Source: Otis tarda
Taxonomy: Eukaryota; Chordata; Aves; Otidiformes; Otididae
Assembly (NCBI GenBank): GCA_026413225.1
Contig: CM048554.1
Span: 45,789,963-45,853,962 of the forward strand
Length of the DNA: 64,000 nt
Direction: 5' to 3'
Shown here piece after piece: positions 50,601 through 62,145 of this stretch. Positions within the stretch are counted from its first letter, which is position 1. Each line of letters begins with the position of its first letter. The position numbers and the translations under genes were made by a program. The notes beneath the pieces are model-generated. The model saw only the letters and a program-made list of their open reading frames with translations. It was not told where the DNA came from and did no database searches.

Positions 50601-53600
50601 TTGCAGGCAAGCACCTCTGGAAGTCTTAGACTTGCTAACAGAAGACAGGGAAATCTAACTTCCAGAAAAAAAATTTCCTGTAACCCAGCTAGATCATTTA
50701 CAAGGGGCAAACACAGATATATGTGCAAATGCAGGATACCCAGAGCTTGCTGAACAGCTTGTTCAATGAGTCAGTCAAAATGTGCATCTAGGTCCTTGGA
50801 AAACAACTGTTGCCATAATCTGAATCACAATAAAAACAGTAAGTTGAAGCAGAGAAAATTGCTTTATTCCCTTTGGGGACATCCGAGTTCTTCCCCAGCA
50901 AACGACTTAAGGGCCTTTCGGCAGTTTTCTGCAAGGCCTGAGAGGGTTTTTGGCTCCATATTCATCATGATGAGAAGCAAGAGAACAAGCTGTCAAAGAC
51001 ACACCTTCATGTAGTAATAACTGGGTTGCCTCCAGCAAGTTACTGGCTGTGTAGATGCCACTGCTTTTAAGATACCACTCTGCCAAGGACAGTGCATCAG
51101 GAGGTAAGATTGCACAGGACAAACCCATGAGTTTCAGGTTTAAGCACAATGCCACACAATCACAAGCTCACAAAATAAAACACAACGAACTTTCGAGGAA
51201 GTTCCTGGAAACCTAGTAATACAACACAACACTGAGATGCTTTAGTCTTTAAAATAAAACTAGCTGCATAGCTTTGCTCTCTGCCATCTGTTTTTATTCA
51301 CCTCTTCAGAAGGCAGTAAGTACTTCTTGGGGTGGAGGGGAACAATCTCCCAGACACACAAGTGGCATCTGGATACCTTCTAATACCACACACAGCCGTG
51401 CTGCTCTGGGAACAGCAGGTTCACCCCACAGCTGTTAGAAACTGAGGCCTGAGAAAGGACGATCAGCAGCAGGATGGAGACTTCTCTGGAATGCATAAAA
51501 AAAATGCTGTCCATCCCCTCTACTCACTTTCTGTCATGGGCATTAGGAAAACTTGTGTACTATTGCAGAATAAAATTGGAACATAAAAATTACTTCCCCT
51601 ATGTGGAGCCTAACCGTAGATCCACAAGTAAAATTCACTTTTCTGAAGAAAGAAACACTTGCTTTTATTGTCTATGGGGCATTCAGTAATTGATAAGTTT
51701 GTTCTGGCCCTCTACATTTTGCCTTCAGCACACAGCCCTATGCCTGACACAAGCCCATAACTTTTTCTGTTGTACACAAATTTCACTGGTGTAGAAACAG
51801 AATACTCTTCAGAAACTTGCTTATTCTGTACTAAAAGCAGGCATTAATATCAACACATTTCATTGTAATTCTCCATCTGATCATACATCTTAGTTTGTTT
51901 TCAGGTGGTTATCAGCAGCCTGTCTCCTCTCCCTTTTCTTTTTAAATATGGCATGATGAAACATGAGCAGCCATGGTACCATCAGAAATAATTTTTCAAT
52001 CATTGACATCTGTTTATCACTATTGCTATCGTGGAAAAGTGGGAATTCTCTTAAATTTCAAAGATAGTATCTGCTGCATCCAAATATCTGACTAAAGAAC
52101 ACTATTTCATACCTAAGGACAGCACATGTTGACTGATTCATGCAGCTCTGGTTTAACGCAGAGTAACACTAACACTACCAAAACACAGTGACTGAATGAC
52201 CTCCATCAGTCTTGCCAGTTTTCAAGATTAGCATTAATGCAGCATTGTGCAATTTAGCAGCCTATAAATCCTCTGCAAATCAAGAAAGCAAAGCTGCTTT
52301 CTGAAAGCCAAACGCAGCAACAAAACAGAACCACAAGAACATTTCTGTGCCTTTGTTTTCCTCTTTCTTTACTATCCAGTGACGCTGGATATCTTGTTAA
52401 ATATGTTCATCTTTTAGCTGGTATATGGAACAAATTGAAACACAGGAATCTCAAAATGAAGATTAAGTTTTAATGGTGGCTACGGGCATAGCTTTCGCTT
52501 ATGTAAGTTACCTCTTATGACTGCCAAGTGGCTTGTTTTTCTCCTTCTGGTTTAGTTTTGGCTACCATGTGTGAGTGTGCAGAACATTTTGTTGCAGCAA
52601 CTGTGTCTCCTTTCCTGTATCTAAAGGAATCCCAAAATCTGAGCTTACATACTTCTGAAACTCCAACTAACTTTTACAGACAACTACTGATGCCACAGGA
52701 GAGAAGCTATTTAGTTTATAAGCTGAAAAAAAAAGAGCAATGGGTGTGAGGGAAATTCAGAACTTAGTTGAAATTCAGGTATTAGCTGACACATGATTAG
52801 GGTATACAGCACTCAAATTTATAAATGTATCTTCAATGTTTGTAAGTTCTTTGTTTAGGTCAGGATGATTTTTAGATACATTGAGCTACTACCTCAAGTT
52901 TAATTTCTTTAAAGAAAAAGAACAAAAAGCAGAAACTTACTAGGATTTCAAATCCAATCTTTCCATAGAACTGAAAAGTTGATTCCTTAAGTTTCCTATC
53001 AGAGGTCTTACCAAGTTTACAGACGAACATCTTGGTATCAAAACCTCAATGATAGGCACAAATAGCCTACAAAAGTCCTGTCTTCAATCAAGACAATGCA
53101 GCAACAGTGATTTATCAATCTGGTTTTGATTTGAAAGTAATTTTGAATCTCTATGGCTTATTTCATACATAAATACTTAAATCTGATCCTTCTTCTATGT
53201 GGCTTCTTGTAAAGAATAATAGCATTTGGAAAGGCTACGGAATACAGACCATTTTCCAGACAGAGGAAGATTGCTCCACTTCAGCACGCCATATTGGACT
53301 TTGCTTGGCATCACCTTAAAAGCTCCAAACAATGTAATTTATACTTTTCCTAGGTAGATCATTCCTTAGCAAGGATCTTGTGTGTGTCTGTGTATCTTCA
53401 ATGTACATTTACTCTGTATTTTACTCTACCTCACTGTTTTTGTCTGCATGTTCTCTGCTAAATAATTTGACCTCAGCCCTAGAGACTGCAACTTAACCAA
53501 CTCAATGGAGCTGCAACAACTGATGGAAACTGAAGTTCTTCTCCAGGTGTTTAAGCCCTAAATTTTTCATTAACTTAAGTCACGCTAAATTACACACATT

Positions 53601-53939
53601 TAGCTTTTTACATTTTGTAAATCAATACTTAGAGCCCTAATAATGCTAGTTAAACCCCTTCCAGTGTGGCAGTATCTTTATGGTAGGATGTTGTCCAGAA
53701 CCCCACATAGTGATTTTTGCTTTTGCAGTTAGACAACTTTTCATAAGCAGCCCAAAACTGTAAGTCTTTTCATATCCATACTGTTTGACAAATTCTATTT
53801 GAAGTACGCTAACATAACCTGACATCTCTTAGTACTGTTGTTCCCCAAGAATCATTTTCCTGTAAAGAATAAAATTATTCAGAATAGTTCCTCAGTTCTC
53901 AGGTTTTGTTTGTTTGATGAGATAATAACCTCGTATTGC
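41641..53939. other. Non-coding unique DNA, no gene seen
   Basis: About 12 kb of AT-rich unique sequence. Features are a small perfect hairpin (47313-47340), a T run ending in an acceptor-like CCTTAG near 48128-48146, a two-copy 11-base tandem (50012-50033), and an octamer ATGCAAAT at 43691-43698 upstream of a splice-acceptor-like site at 43875. Several short open frames preceded by acceptor-like sites are listed as findings, but none is linked into a gene model. Confidence 0.65.
47313..47340. repeat. Perfect 11-base hairpin
   Basis: ACATCAGTTTT (47313-47323) is the exact reverse complement of AAAACTGATGT (47330-47340), with a 6-base loop. Small and compact, with no known association. Confidence 0.85.
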
Positions 53940-54300
53940 TAATTCTTTCCCAGCTTTCTTTTCTACCATGACATCTTGTTTTATGTCATTGTCTAAACTG
54001 AGCTTCAGACTCATAGCAATTTTGGGGCTGTTAATTTACTGAGGAGCTAACTCCTTTTTCTAAGTCAGTAACAAAGATGACAAGTGTAACAGGTCCCAAC
54101 ACTAGCACTTACTACCACTACTGTATGATTTCACTTGCCATTCTCTAAACATACTTGACACAGTTTCATTTCCCATTCTCATAATTTAGTCTTTTACCTA
54201 GGCTGGATCCTGTCTATATTTTTATCTGAGTTAAGTGGAATTAACTTTTTGCATACTATTTCATAAAGTAGCTCCCAATGAAGTGTCAAAGCTATGTATT
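53940..54300 (-). mobile_element. Ancient LINE reverse transcriptase fragment
   Basis: The minus-strand frame at 54034-54102 reads VLGPVTLVIFVTDLEKG, followed by VSSSVN. This is the reverse transcriptase block of CR1/L3-type LINEs, usually close to SVLGPVLFNIFINDLDEG. Only this island of about 23 codons is open; stops interrupt the frame on both sides. Flanking sequence to about 54300 (for example around 54125-54155, ACTTGCCATTCTC) has the texture of the same repeat, but the limits are approximate. The FADD box expected downstream is not readable. The copy is old and inactive. Confidence 0.6.
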
Positions 54301-54552
54301 TCCAACACATTTTCAGCCATTATGTAAAAGAACATTGTTTTTCAACTTGTCCCTGTTCCTGGCATCTCCCAAAAAAGCTTGCACTCCAGCAATTTAGCTC
54401 AATGCAAGGCTGCTCAAACAGTAACAGTGGAAAAAGTGGAAAACTGAGAAATGGCTGTGGCAAGGAGAGGATGAGACCATCCTTTTCAGCATGAGCATGG
54501 ATCAAAATGACCATGTAGCTGTAGGGTTACAGCTCCTACTGAAATAAATTTG

Positions 54553-54776
54553 AAAAAAAAAAAAAAAAGAAGTCCAAGAGATTATTTTTTTTCATTTGCT
54601 TGTTTTTACACTGCATAGAAAGCATTTCAGTTGTTAAAGGATTTACCATGGTAAAACTGTAACATGAGAATTGTCATGCTGAATCAGGCTAATGCCCTTC
54701 TAGAACACTGTGTCTACAAGGCGTTGATATAAAATAGTCTAAACTTGGAGTGTTATTTAGAAAAAAAAAAAAAAAA
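54553..54776 (+). repeat. Two A16 homopolymers flanking old LINE end
   Basis: A16 runs at 54553-54568 and 54761-54776 bracket the old LINE 3' fragment. They may be independent low-complexity growth; CR1 elements do not use poly-A tails. Confidence 0.8.
54661..54735 (-). mobile_element. Ancient CR1-like LINE 3' end
   Basis: AACATGAGAATTGTCATGCT followed by GAATCAGGCTAATGCCC resembles the 3'-terminal block at 18451-18510 (AACATAAAAAT, CCATACTGATTCAGACCAAG). Both match the 3' end I recall for a common amniote CR1-like repeat, whose general form is CATACTGGGTCAGACCAA. Orientation is minus, as at 18448-18880. Nothing recognisable of the ORF2 body remains on the high side; an A16 run starts at 54761. 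Confidence 0.5.
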
Positions 54777-56849
54777 GTAGTAAAAAGTAAAAGCTAGTTT
54801 CTTATATGTCTTCATTCAAACTGACCAAAGATAAAATTAACCTCTTAGCCAAGCTGCTCTCCCACTCCTGTGCAAACCTTCTCCCTAATATTTACAATGA
54901 CATAAATACCTTAGTGGCAACTCTATGAAAAACATTGCTGGTATTGATTAACATTGGCTTAGATTCTTCTAAGGATATAAAATCAAAAGTGAGAAGAAAA
55001 ACTCTACAAAAGCCAGAATTCATGGGCCATGTACTTCACAGAAAAAGCATTTGAGAGCCCATATGGCAGAGAAATTTCTACATTTTTAAAAGTAATTGGA
55101 ATTTAGTAAAACATACTGTTATATTTTCAGGCATATGTCTCTAAGGCCTTCATAAATTTAAATCCTTTGAGAAAGCGTAAAATATTTATAGAAACAAGAG
55201 ATCCATATTGTGCTTAGTCTAGAATGTATTTGTCAGTATATCACACTGCAGATTATCACATACTCCTATTGATTCTTTCACATAGATCACAACAGAGGGG
55301 AGATCTGGCTGAGACAAATTCTTTTCTCTGAGAAACTTGATGAAAGTAGGAAACAAAGGAGGCATTTTAAGTTGAAACAGATGTCTGAAATTTCTTACTA
55401 AGGCTGGTTCTTGGTTCATCTGCTCTGTTAAAAGGTTAGGAAACAGCAAGGAGGTCTGAAAAATGTAGGAATTAATTTTAGATGGATTTTCATTATTTCT
55501 TTGACTTCTTTGGAGCAGCTCTCAGACCTCCGAGTTTCATTCTTCTGATTCCATTCTTGCAATACATCACATTCTTCATTATTAATAACAACGTTATTCT
55601 TACGTTCACTTTAAAAGTGTTACAGAATTAATTTTTTCAATATCCATTTCAAGCTCAGTTTTGGCAAATGGTAGTCACCCTTCCTTGTAAAGTTCTCAAC
55701 TGAACTGAACAGAGAAAATCTCTGTCTTACAGAGACGTTTCTTATAGAAATTGTGGGAGTACATACAAAATCAAAGTTTTTCACAGAAGATTATTTATTG
55801 AAAAAAACTTTGTTTCTCATGATGCACCACATCCGTCCTTTTGCACTTTTGGTGGTTCATCATGGTAGTTACCTTCTCATGCATCACCACTGTACTTCTG
55901 GGGGACACAGAGCTGAACTGGACAAAATGAAATATTTTTATATTTCTACATTAATTTTATGTCCCTATTTCAGCTGGTATGTCTTAGTTAAGAATAAAGT
56001 TAGTATCAAATTATCGATATATTTCTGTGGAAAAGTTTTTTATTTCATTTTGTAAGATGGATTCTTCTGAAAATTAGTAATACCATCACCAAACCAAACA
56101 AATAAAAGACATAAAATCCTGTTGCATGTATGAAAACGGTCATTTTTTTTCCCTGTGTGCAGCTTGACTAAAACAGGATGAAATTAATAAGAACAATGAA
56201 AGGCACTTCACTGCCAAAATTCAATATATGTCTCCAAACCACAGAGGATACACAACTGTTCAAAAAAACCAAATGAAGAAAATAAGCATTGGCAAAACCA
56301 CCTATTCTTCACCAACCTTCTTCTCCAAAACAAGTGACTTAATTCTTTTTTTTGAAACTTTAGGGAAAAAAAACTAATGTGAGAAAGCAACAATCTATGG
56401 AAAAATTCAGCTTAAATTACTACAATGAGCTGGCTGGAAACGTAGTGCTAAAGGCAGAGAGCATTAGGCAGTGTTCACAGTCTCTCACATGCTTCTAAGC
56501 TAAAATGTCTACTCGCTCCAACTCGCTGCTTTCCCCTGCAAACCCAGCTTGGGGAGGTCAGTATCTTCACAGTCTCCTGCTGGCACAACATGACTGTCTG
56601 CTTTGCAGGGAAGAAATCAAGCTTGGCATTGGCCTCAGGGTCCTACTTCGCTGCCTGACATAACTTAGCCAAGGATCTGTTTCAGAAAGTCATGGGAGTA
56701 ACATAAAGCCAGAAGTACTCCAACTTATTTTTCAGAGACATCAAAGTATGTTCTCTTAAGAAAAGGCTGGAGAGTATATTTTTGAGTTGTAGAATATTTG
56801 GAAAAGGCTTGCAGGCTCAAATGGTCTTGATTCTGGGAACAATTAAATA

Positions 56850-56895
56850 ATCTTTTTTTCTTTTTTCTTTTTTTTTTTTCTTTCCTGATTCCTCC
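56850..56895. repeat. T-rich pyrimidine tract
   Basis: T runs of 7, 6 and 12 bases are separated by single C. The complementary strand is purine-only. Simple sequence, no element end recognised. Confidence 0.88.
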
Positions 56896-58585
56896 ATTGC
56901 TTAGAGAATACAGCCTTCGGACAGTCTTTGTAAATAAACAGGGTTGCGTTAAAGGCACTAAACTGTATCATCAGTTTTTCCTCCTAACAGTAAAATCTAC
57001 AAGACTTGCTGGAAGAGCTGCCTGGGCAAAACCAGAAAGCAGTAAAGTGTTTTGATTAAAAGGACTTCAGTAAAATAAAAATAAAATCACCATCAACAAA
57101 ATGTAACTAACTGCAATATTTTTGAATGTGCTGATTGAAAAGAAAGAAAAAAAAGTCTCTGGAAACTAGTTAGGCAGACCAAAAGTTTTACATATTTTAA
57201 AGATCTAGTTATGTTAAACAAAGAGTTAACATGAAATGCACAGCCCTTACTTTACCATTACAGAAAGAGTAAACACCAGACAACCACACACGAAAGGTCT
57301 CCATAACACACTGCTGAGCCTGGGCCCAGCTTGTGATGTTCTGATTACAGTAATTATTCTGTCTTTTTACTTACAAGTTGCGTAAAATGTTTTTAAAGCA
57401 TTCATCACAGCAGTTATGCCTCGGAGTTGCAGGCACACTGTCCCTGTGCTTGCTATGGAGAGACTCATTTCATAGTTGTTGCTGAGACCGCTCATACATT
57501 TTGCATGTTTCTAAAGAATAATTATGTAAAATTACATTAAAAACTATGTACTTTGAGTGCATCAAAGCCAAAAAATAAAGCAACCCCCCTTCCCTAATCA
57601 TATGATTGTCCTGAACACCCTTACTTAATTCGATAGTGACAACACGCAGACTCTGTGTTGGTTTACATCACTTGACCCTTTTGATCCTAAAACATCCCCA
57701 ACTATTATTATAGCTCTGTTTCCACTGCACAGACTCAACATATCTTTAAACATCTGCATAAATATAAAACCACTCCCCAAGTTTTGGAACTAATTTAGAC
57801 ATTATTATACAATTCAATTTTTTTTTTTTCTACCAAAACACTGAAACATGCTCACCACATAAATATAGTCACAATGTTCCAGTCACGACTGGAGCTCACC
57901 ACACACAAAAAAATTGATAGTATATTTACCTTCCCCATAGCTCAAAATAGTTTAAATATATAAGCATATTACATTGATTATGCATCCATCGTCGGGTATT
58001 AGCTTTGTTTAAATGCCTTAAAATGTGAATATTTATCTAAACTGGATGTGTATTTTTCATTTTGTATCTTCAATAACATGTGTCATACTGCAGATAAAAT
58101 AGCCACTCCATGTTACTTGACAGTTATAAACAATCTTTATATACTATTTTGCCCATTAGTTAACAAAACACTGCAGAACTCTCTCTGAAAAGCACACTCA
58201 TTCATTATTTATTTTTTTAAATTCATTTATTTTGCTAGAAAACATCAGCTGATTGAAACTGAAGAAGGAAAAGACAGCTTTAATTAATGTCTTCTTCATG
58301 AATAAAGTTCCTAAAGTTGCTGAAGTGATCCCTTTTGACATTTCAAAACAAAACAAAAAATCCCATCTGTATGTTTGAAATGATTTTTCAATTTGAAATT
58401 TAAGACACAAAAAATATTAAACCCAATAAAAATGAAATGTTTGGATTGCTCAAAAGCAAAACATCTTTTCACATTGCCGGCTCACTGAAACCATACAGTT
58501 TTTGTGTTGATTTGAAACACAATACAAACTCTAAAACTTTTAAAATACATCTAGATGTATACACACACATCGAGAGATGTAAGGG

Positions 58586-58735
58586 ATAAGAACACACATA
58601 TGCAAATGGAAACTAAAATGGATAAATAAATAAATAAATAGAGACCACGTATATAGAGACATACAAACGCATATATGTAAATGGAAACTAAAATGAATAA
58701 ATAAATAAGTTTCAGACCACACATTTACGCCCACA
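58586..58735. repeat. Tandem duplication, period 75, with (TAAA)n
   Basis: Two units share ATATG-AAATGGAAACTAAAAT- GATAAATAAATAA and a following GACCAC block. The offset between matching bases is 75 (607 to 682 in the last three digits). The first unit carries a longer TAAA run (58623-58640). The duplication explains the repeated FIHFSFHLH peptide in a minus-strand open frame of this region, which is therefore not a gene. Confidence 0.85.
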
Positions 58736-59664
58736 GTACTCATCTTTGAAATCTAATGAGCTATTTGAGACTAAAGCTTCCAATCAAACATAATCTCTAA
58801 AATTTACCTGCTTCCTGTACTGATTAACTCAGGTGCAACAATAATAAACTCCTAGATCAGATGTGTTCCATCTCAAAAAAAAAAAATCTAAATCAATATA
58901 ATGCCTTTCTTTGAAGGATAAAAGGAAATAAAGGGATTTAAAGCTTTGAAAGGAATTCAAAGGGGACTCCTAATATTGGTCTCAGAGTTTACATTAGAAC
59001 CTCAAGACACGTTTAGGCTTCTGAAAGAAGTTTGGCCATAAATACAGATCTCTAGAGGAGCAGCCTAAAACTTCAAGGGCCATTTCTGGTAAGAGAAATA
59101 ACTGATAGATACTTTAAAGGGAAAATCTTAAGTGCTGATAAGTGAGCTGATAAGACAAATAATGGTAGACCATCTTTAGGAGAAAGCAGAGGAAGGTGCT
59201 GAGCAGATGATTTAGGGCTTTTTACCAAACAGCTTTCAAAACTTGAAGAAGTTCTTAACTTTCTAAATTTAAATAATATTTTTTTTAAACTGTATTTTAC
59301 CCCATCTTTACTTAGCACTTTTTAAGGGTGTACCTGATAGTATTAGGCTCACTGTAGAGTACTCAGTTTGGCAGTAGGTTCATATTATCCCATCTTAAAT
59401 ATTCCACACAGCTGGAAGTTGTCAGCACAAGGAATAGGAACAGGGGGCTGCAAACAGCCTCCTGCAAGGAAGTACAGGCATGCTGGCACTCTTCCAGGTT
59501 TATTTATTTTTAAGGTTGCAGTAAGGGTGTAAGGCTTTGATTCTATCATTTGTCCTGGTTTTCTCCTACTATCTGGCATCGGATGATCCAGCTTTCAAAC
59601 ATACTGCCTTCAGAAGAGAAAATATTTCATTTATCTTTCTCCTACAATTTGTATGCTGTGAAGT

Positions 59665-59674
59665 CCCCCCCCCC
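59665..59674. repeat. C10 homopolymer
   Basis: Ten consecutive C in a short CpG-containing C-rich patch (59664-59688), unusual in this AT-rich window. No G-quadruplex can be drawn because there is only one long run. Confidence 0.9.
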
Positions 59675-62080
59675 GCCACCCGCACCACATGGAAACTTAA
59701 TAGATTTTGATCTTACAGACTGGTTGGAGGTAGGAGAGGTGGGGCAGGGAGAAGAAAATAATTGCTACAAAAATATTTCCTGAAAATCATTCCTCACAAT
59801 TTTCATTTCCTTGTAGTAACTTACAGATGTGACTGGTCTAGAACACCAGCATTCTCCGCTACCATCCAAAAAACGTAAAAAAAGTTTGGATTCAAGTGTT
59901 AACTTCAAATTTAAAATCTGAAATGTTTGTATGATAGTCCAGATTCAAACATAGCCCCAAAACTGGGAACATCTAAATGGACAATCAAAACAAAATTAAA
60001 ATTCCTGCTTCTACACTGCTCTGCAATACAAAAGTCTGTAAGTTAAAAATTGTAAAAATTCTTCCACACGCAAGAAGCCTGGCAGTATTTTGTAACAACC
60101 ATCTAGTGAGAGCTTTGCACGTTAAAATTTATTCAGGTATTCAAGTTTGTGCAATTTGCATTTTGTCAAAAGCAACAATAAAACCTTCATGGACTTTATT
60201 CTCATATAGATAGAGGCCCCTTCATGCTGCTCTGGCACAAACCCAAAATATTCAAGTAAATTACACGCAGTTAAAAACCAGAGTGCATCCAAGTCTGCAG
60301 GAAATTCTGACACTTGATTTTCAACTGCTCAGTGAAAACTATGTTCTTCTCACAGAGGGAAAGTTTGTAAAGAGATAGCTTTCCTTAGAGCTACTTTCAC
60401 AGTCAGAAGAAAATAGATAACTTTTTCTCATGTCTGCAAAACAAACTGCAAGCAAAGTCCAAGTCCAAAAAATCTGAACTTTAATCTCATCTTAACTAAT
60501 CAACCAGTGTTCATCAACAAATGTAGTTTAATGAAGTGCTCTGTTACTCATCTCTTATCAACTTCTGCACTAAGACAAGCAGAACATCCATTTCAGTAAC
60601 AGCTGCAGGAGGCCCCAGCGGTCTCTGGCCCTGGGAGACACTTATCTGCCCCAGAAAATAGGTATCCCAAGACGTTCAGTATCTCTGACTTCAGGAAAAA
60701 ATCAAGTAAGAATCCAGGAAGCATTCCTTTAGCGCCATGCTTCAATAGAAATTAATCAAGTCCAAGTGTTTCAAATAAAATGTTTTGGGGTTCAAGAAAT
60801 TAGCATTTAACTCTAATGGCAGTGGAAAGTTTCCAGCCTACTCTAATACACCATTTTTTATTTTAATGATCTTTCCTCCTAGTGGAACAGTTAAAAGGAA
60901 TTTTCTCTAACTAACAATCAAACTCTTAGAAAGTCAAACAACTATTTTATGCTGTATTATTGAAACAGTTTTATCTAAAGCATTTACTATTTTGATGCAT
61001 GTCAGTGCTTGATACAGAGTTGAAGACAACACTGTCCCAGTTTATTACACCACCAGAAAATTTGGTGTAGAATGCTCTTCTGCCACTCAACCACGTTTTC
61101 CTTGTCTTCTGTCCCACCAGCCATTTAACTCCTGTCTTCCTCTCTTCCTCTTCCCAGCCCATCACAAAGCAATGAAACGTATGCCTATGTAATACTCATT
61201 CATGCCATTCTTGTTTAAATACTGTGGGTTTTTTCCACTGAAAATGTTGAAATATGGGATTATAGTTCTATAGTTCTTTTTCTGAATGAGAAGTACCAAC
61301 ATCCTCCATTAGCTACAGCAGTTAATGTAAAGATTGGGCAGAAAGAATCCTGCCTAAAAGTTACATGCAAACTAGCACAGGCCAGAACAGGATGTTTTAG
61401 AATATGATTTTGTTTGTTCTTCACTTTAATAGTATGTCTCAATGTACTTATTAAAGATTGGCAAGAACACACAGAGATAAATTTTTAAAAATATAGTTCT
61501 GGCTTAAATGAGGCTTGTGTAGTGGCAAAAAGATAAAGAAAAAAACGTAGATACAGAGAAAATCTCAGGCTTATTTTACAGTCCAACCAACAGAAACCTG
61601 TGTAGAAAACAGGAAAAAAGCCACAACATTACAAGACAAGAAAAAAAAGTTAAATTCTACTATAGCAAAAGCCTACCTGATTACACTCCGAAAGCATAAT
61701 TACCCTTATTTTGTAGAAAAATGTATATAATATCATCAAAATTGTACACAGTTATAGTATTAATTTATTTTAGAATTTTTTTTTCTGTAAGCTGTGAAGT
61801 TATATTTCAGCATATTCTGGAGTGTACTTCTGTTGGATAATATCTGCTTTTTCAAAATTCTCAGTGTGGAAGTAAAAATATAGCTGGGACTGAAAAGGAT
61901 GGAAGGTCTTTTCCACATTTGCTAGAACATTGTTGTAGTAATCATGCTTTAAGGGTACAAGCAAGAGGTTGTAGCAAAAAATTATTTTACTACTTCCTCT
62001 AGTATAGTGGGAAAAATGGAAAAGCTTTTGGTATCAGTTCATTCTTCCTATTCATGAGGCCCAAGATTTTGTCTTTCTAT

Positions 62081-62145
62081 CACCTGATGACAGGCTTACG
62101 TGCCTGAAAGCGTTACTGGTTTCCTCTGGCGTAACAGTAAAATAA
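62081..62145 (+). other. Hammerhead-ribozyme-like core, probably a repeat relic
   Basis: CTGATGA at 62084-62090 is followed by a perfect 5-bp stem, CAGGC (62091-62095) with GCCTG (62102-62106), capped by a 6-base loop, and then GAAA at 62106-62109. This is the order of a hammerhead core: CUGAUGA, stem II, GAAA. GTTAC (62112-62116) and GTAAC (62130-62134) could form part of a stem III. The fit is imperfect: the last G of the 5-bp stem is also the G of GAAA, so one pair must open, and the stem III closing and cleavage bases are not canonical. Amniote genomes carry many hammerhead-like relics, including ones with CTGATGA and CGAAAGC. Self-cleavage is unlikely. Confidence 0.25.

Noticed and set aside
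58540-58743. Open frame with repeated FIHFSFHLH peptide (-)
   Set aside because: The repeat is produced by the 75-base tandem duplication with TAAA arrays and is not a protein repeat.
61259-61279. 8-base tandem ATAGTTCT, considered as a CR1 octamer tail
   Set aside because: The octamer differs from ATTCTATG and no CR1 3' UTR lies beside it.
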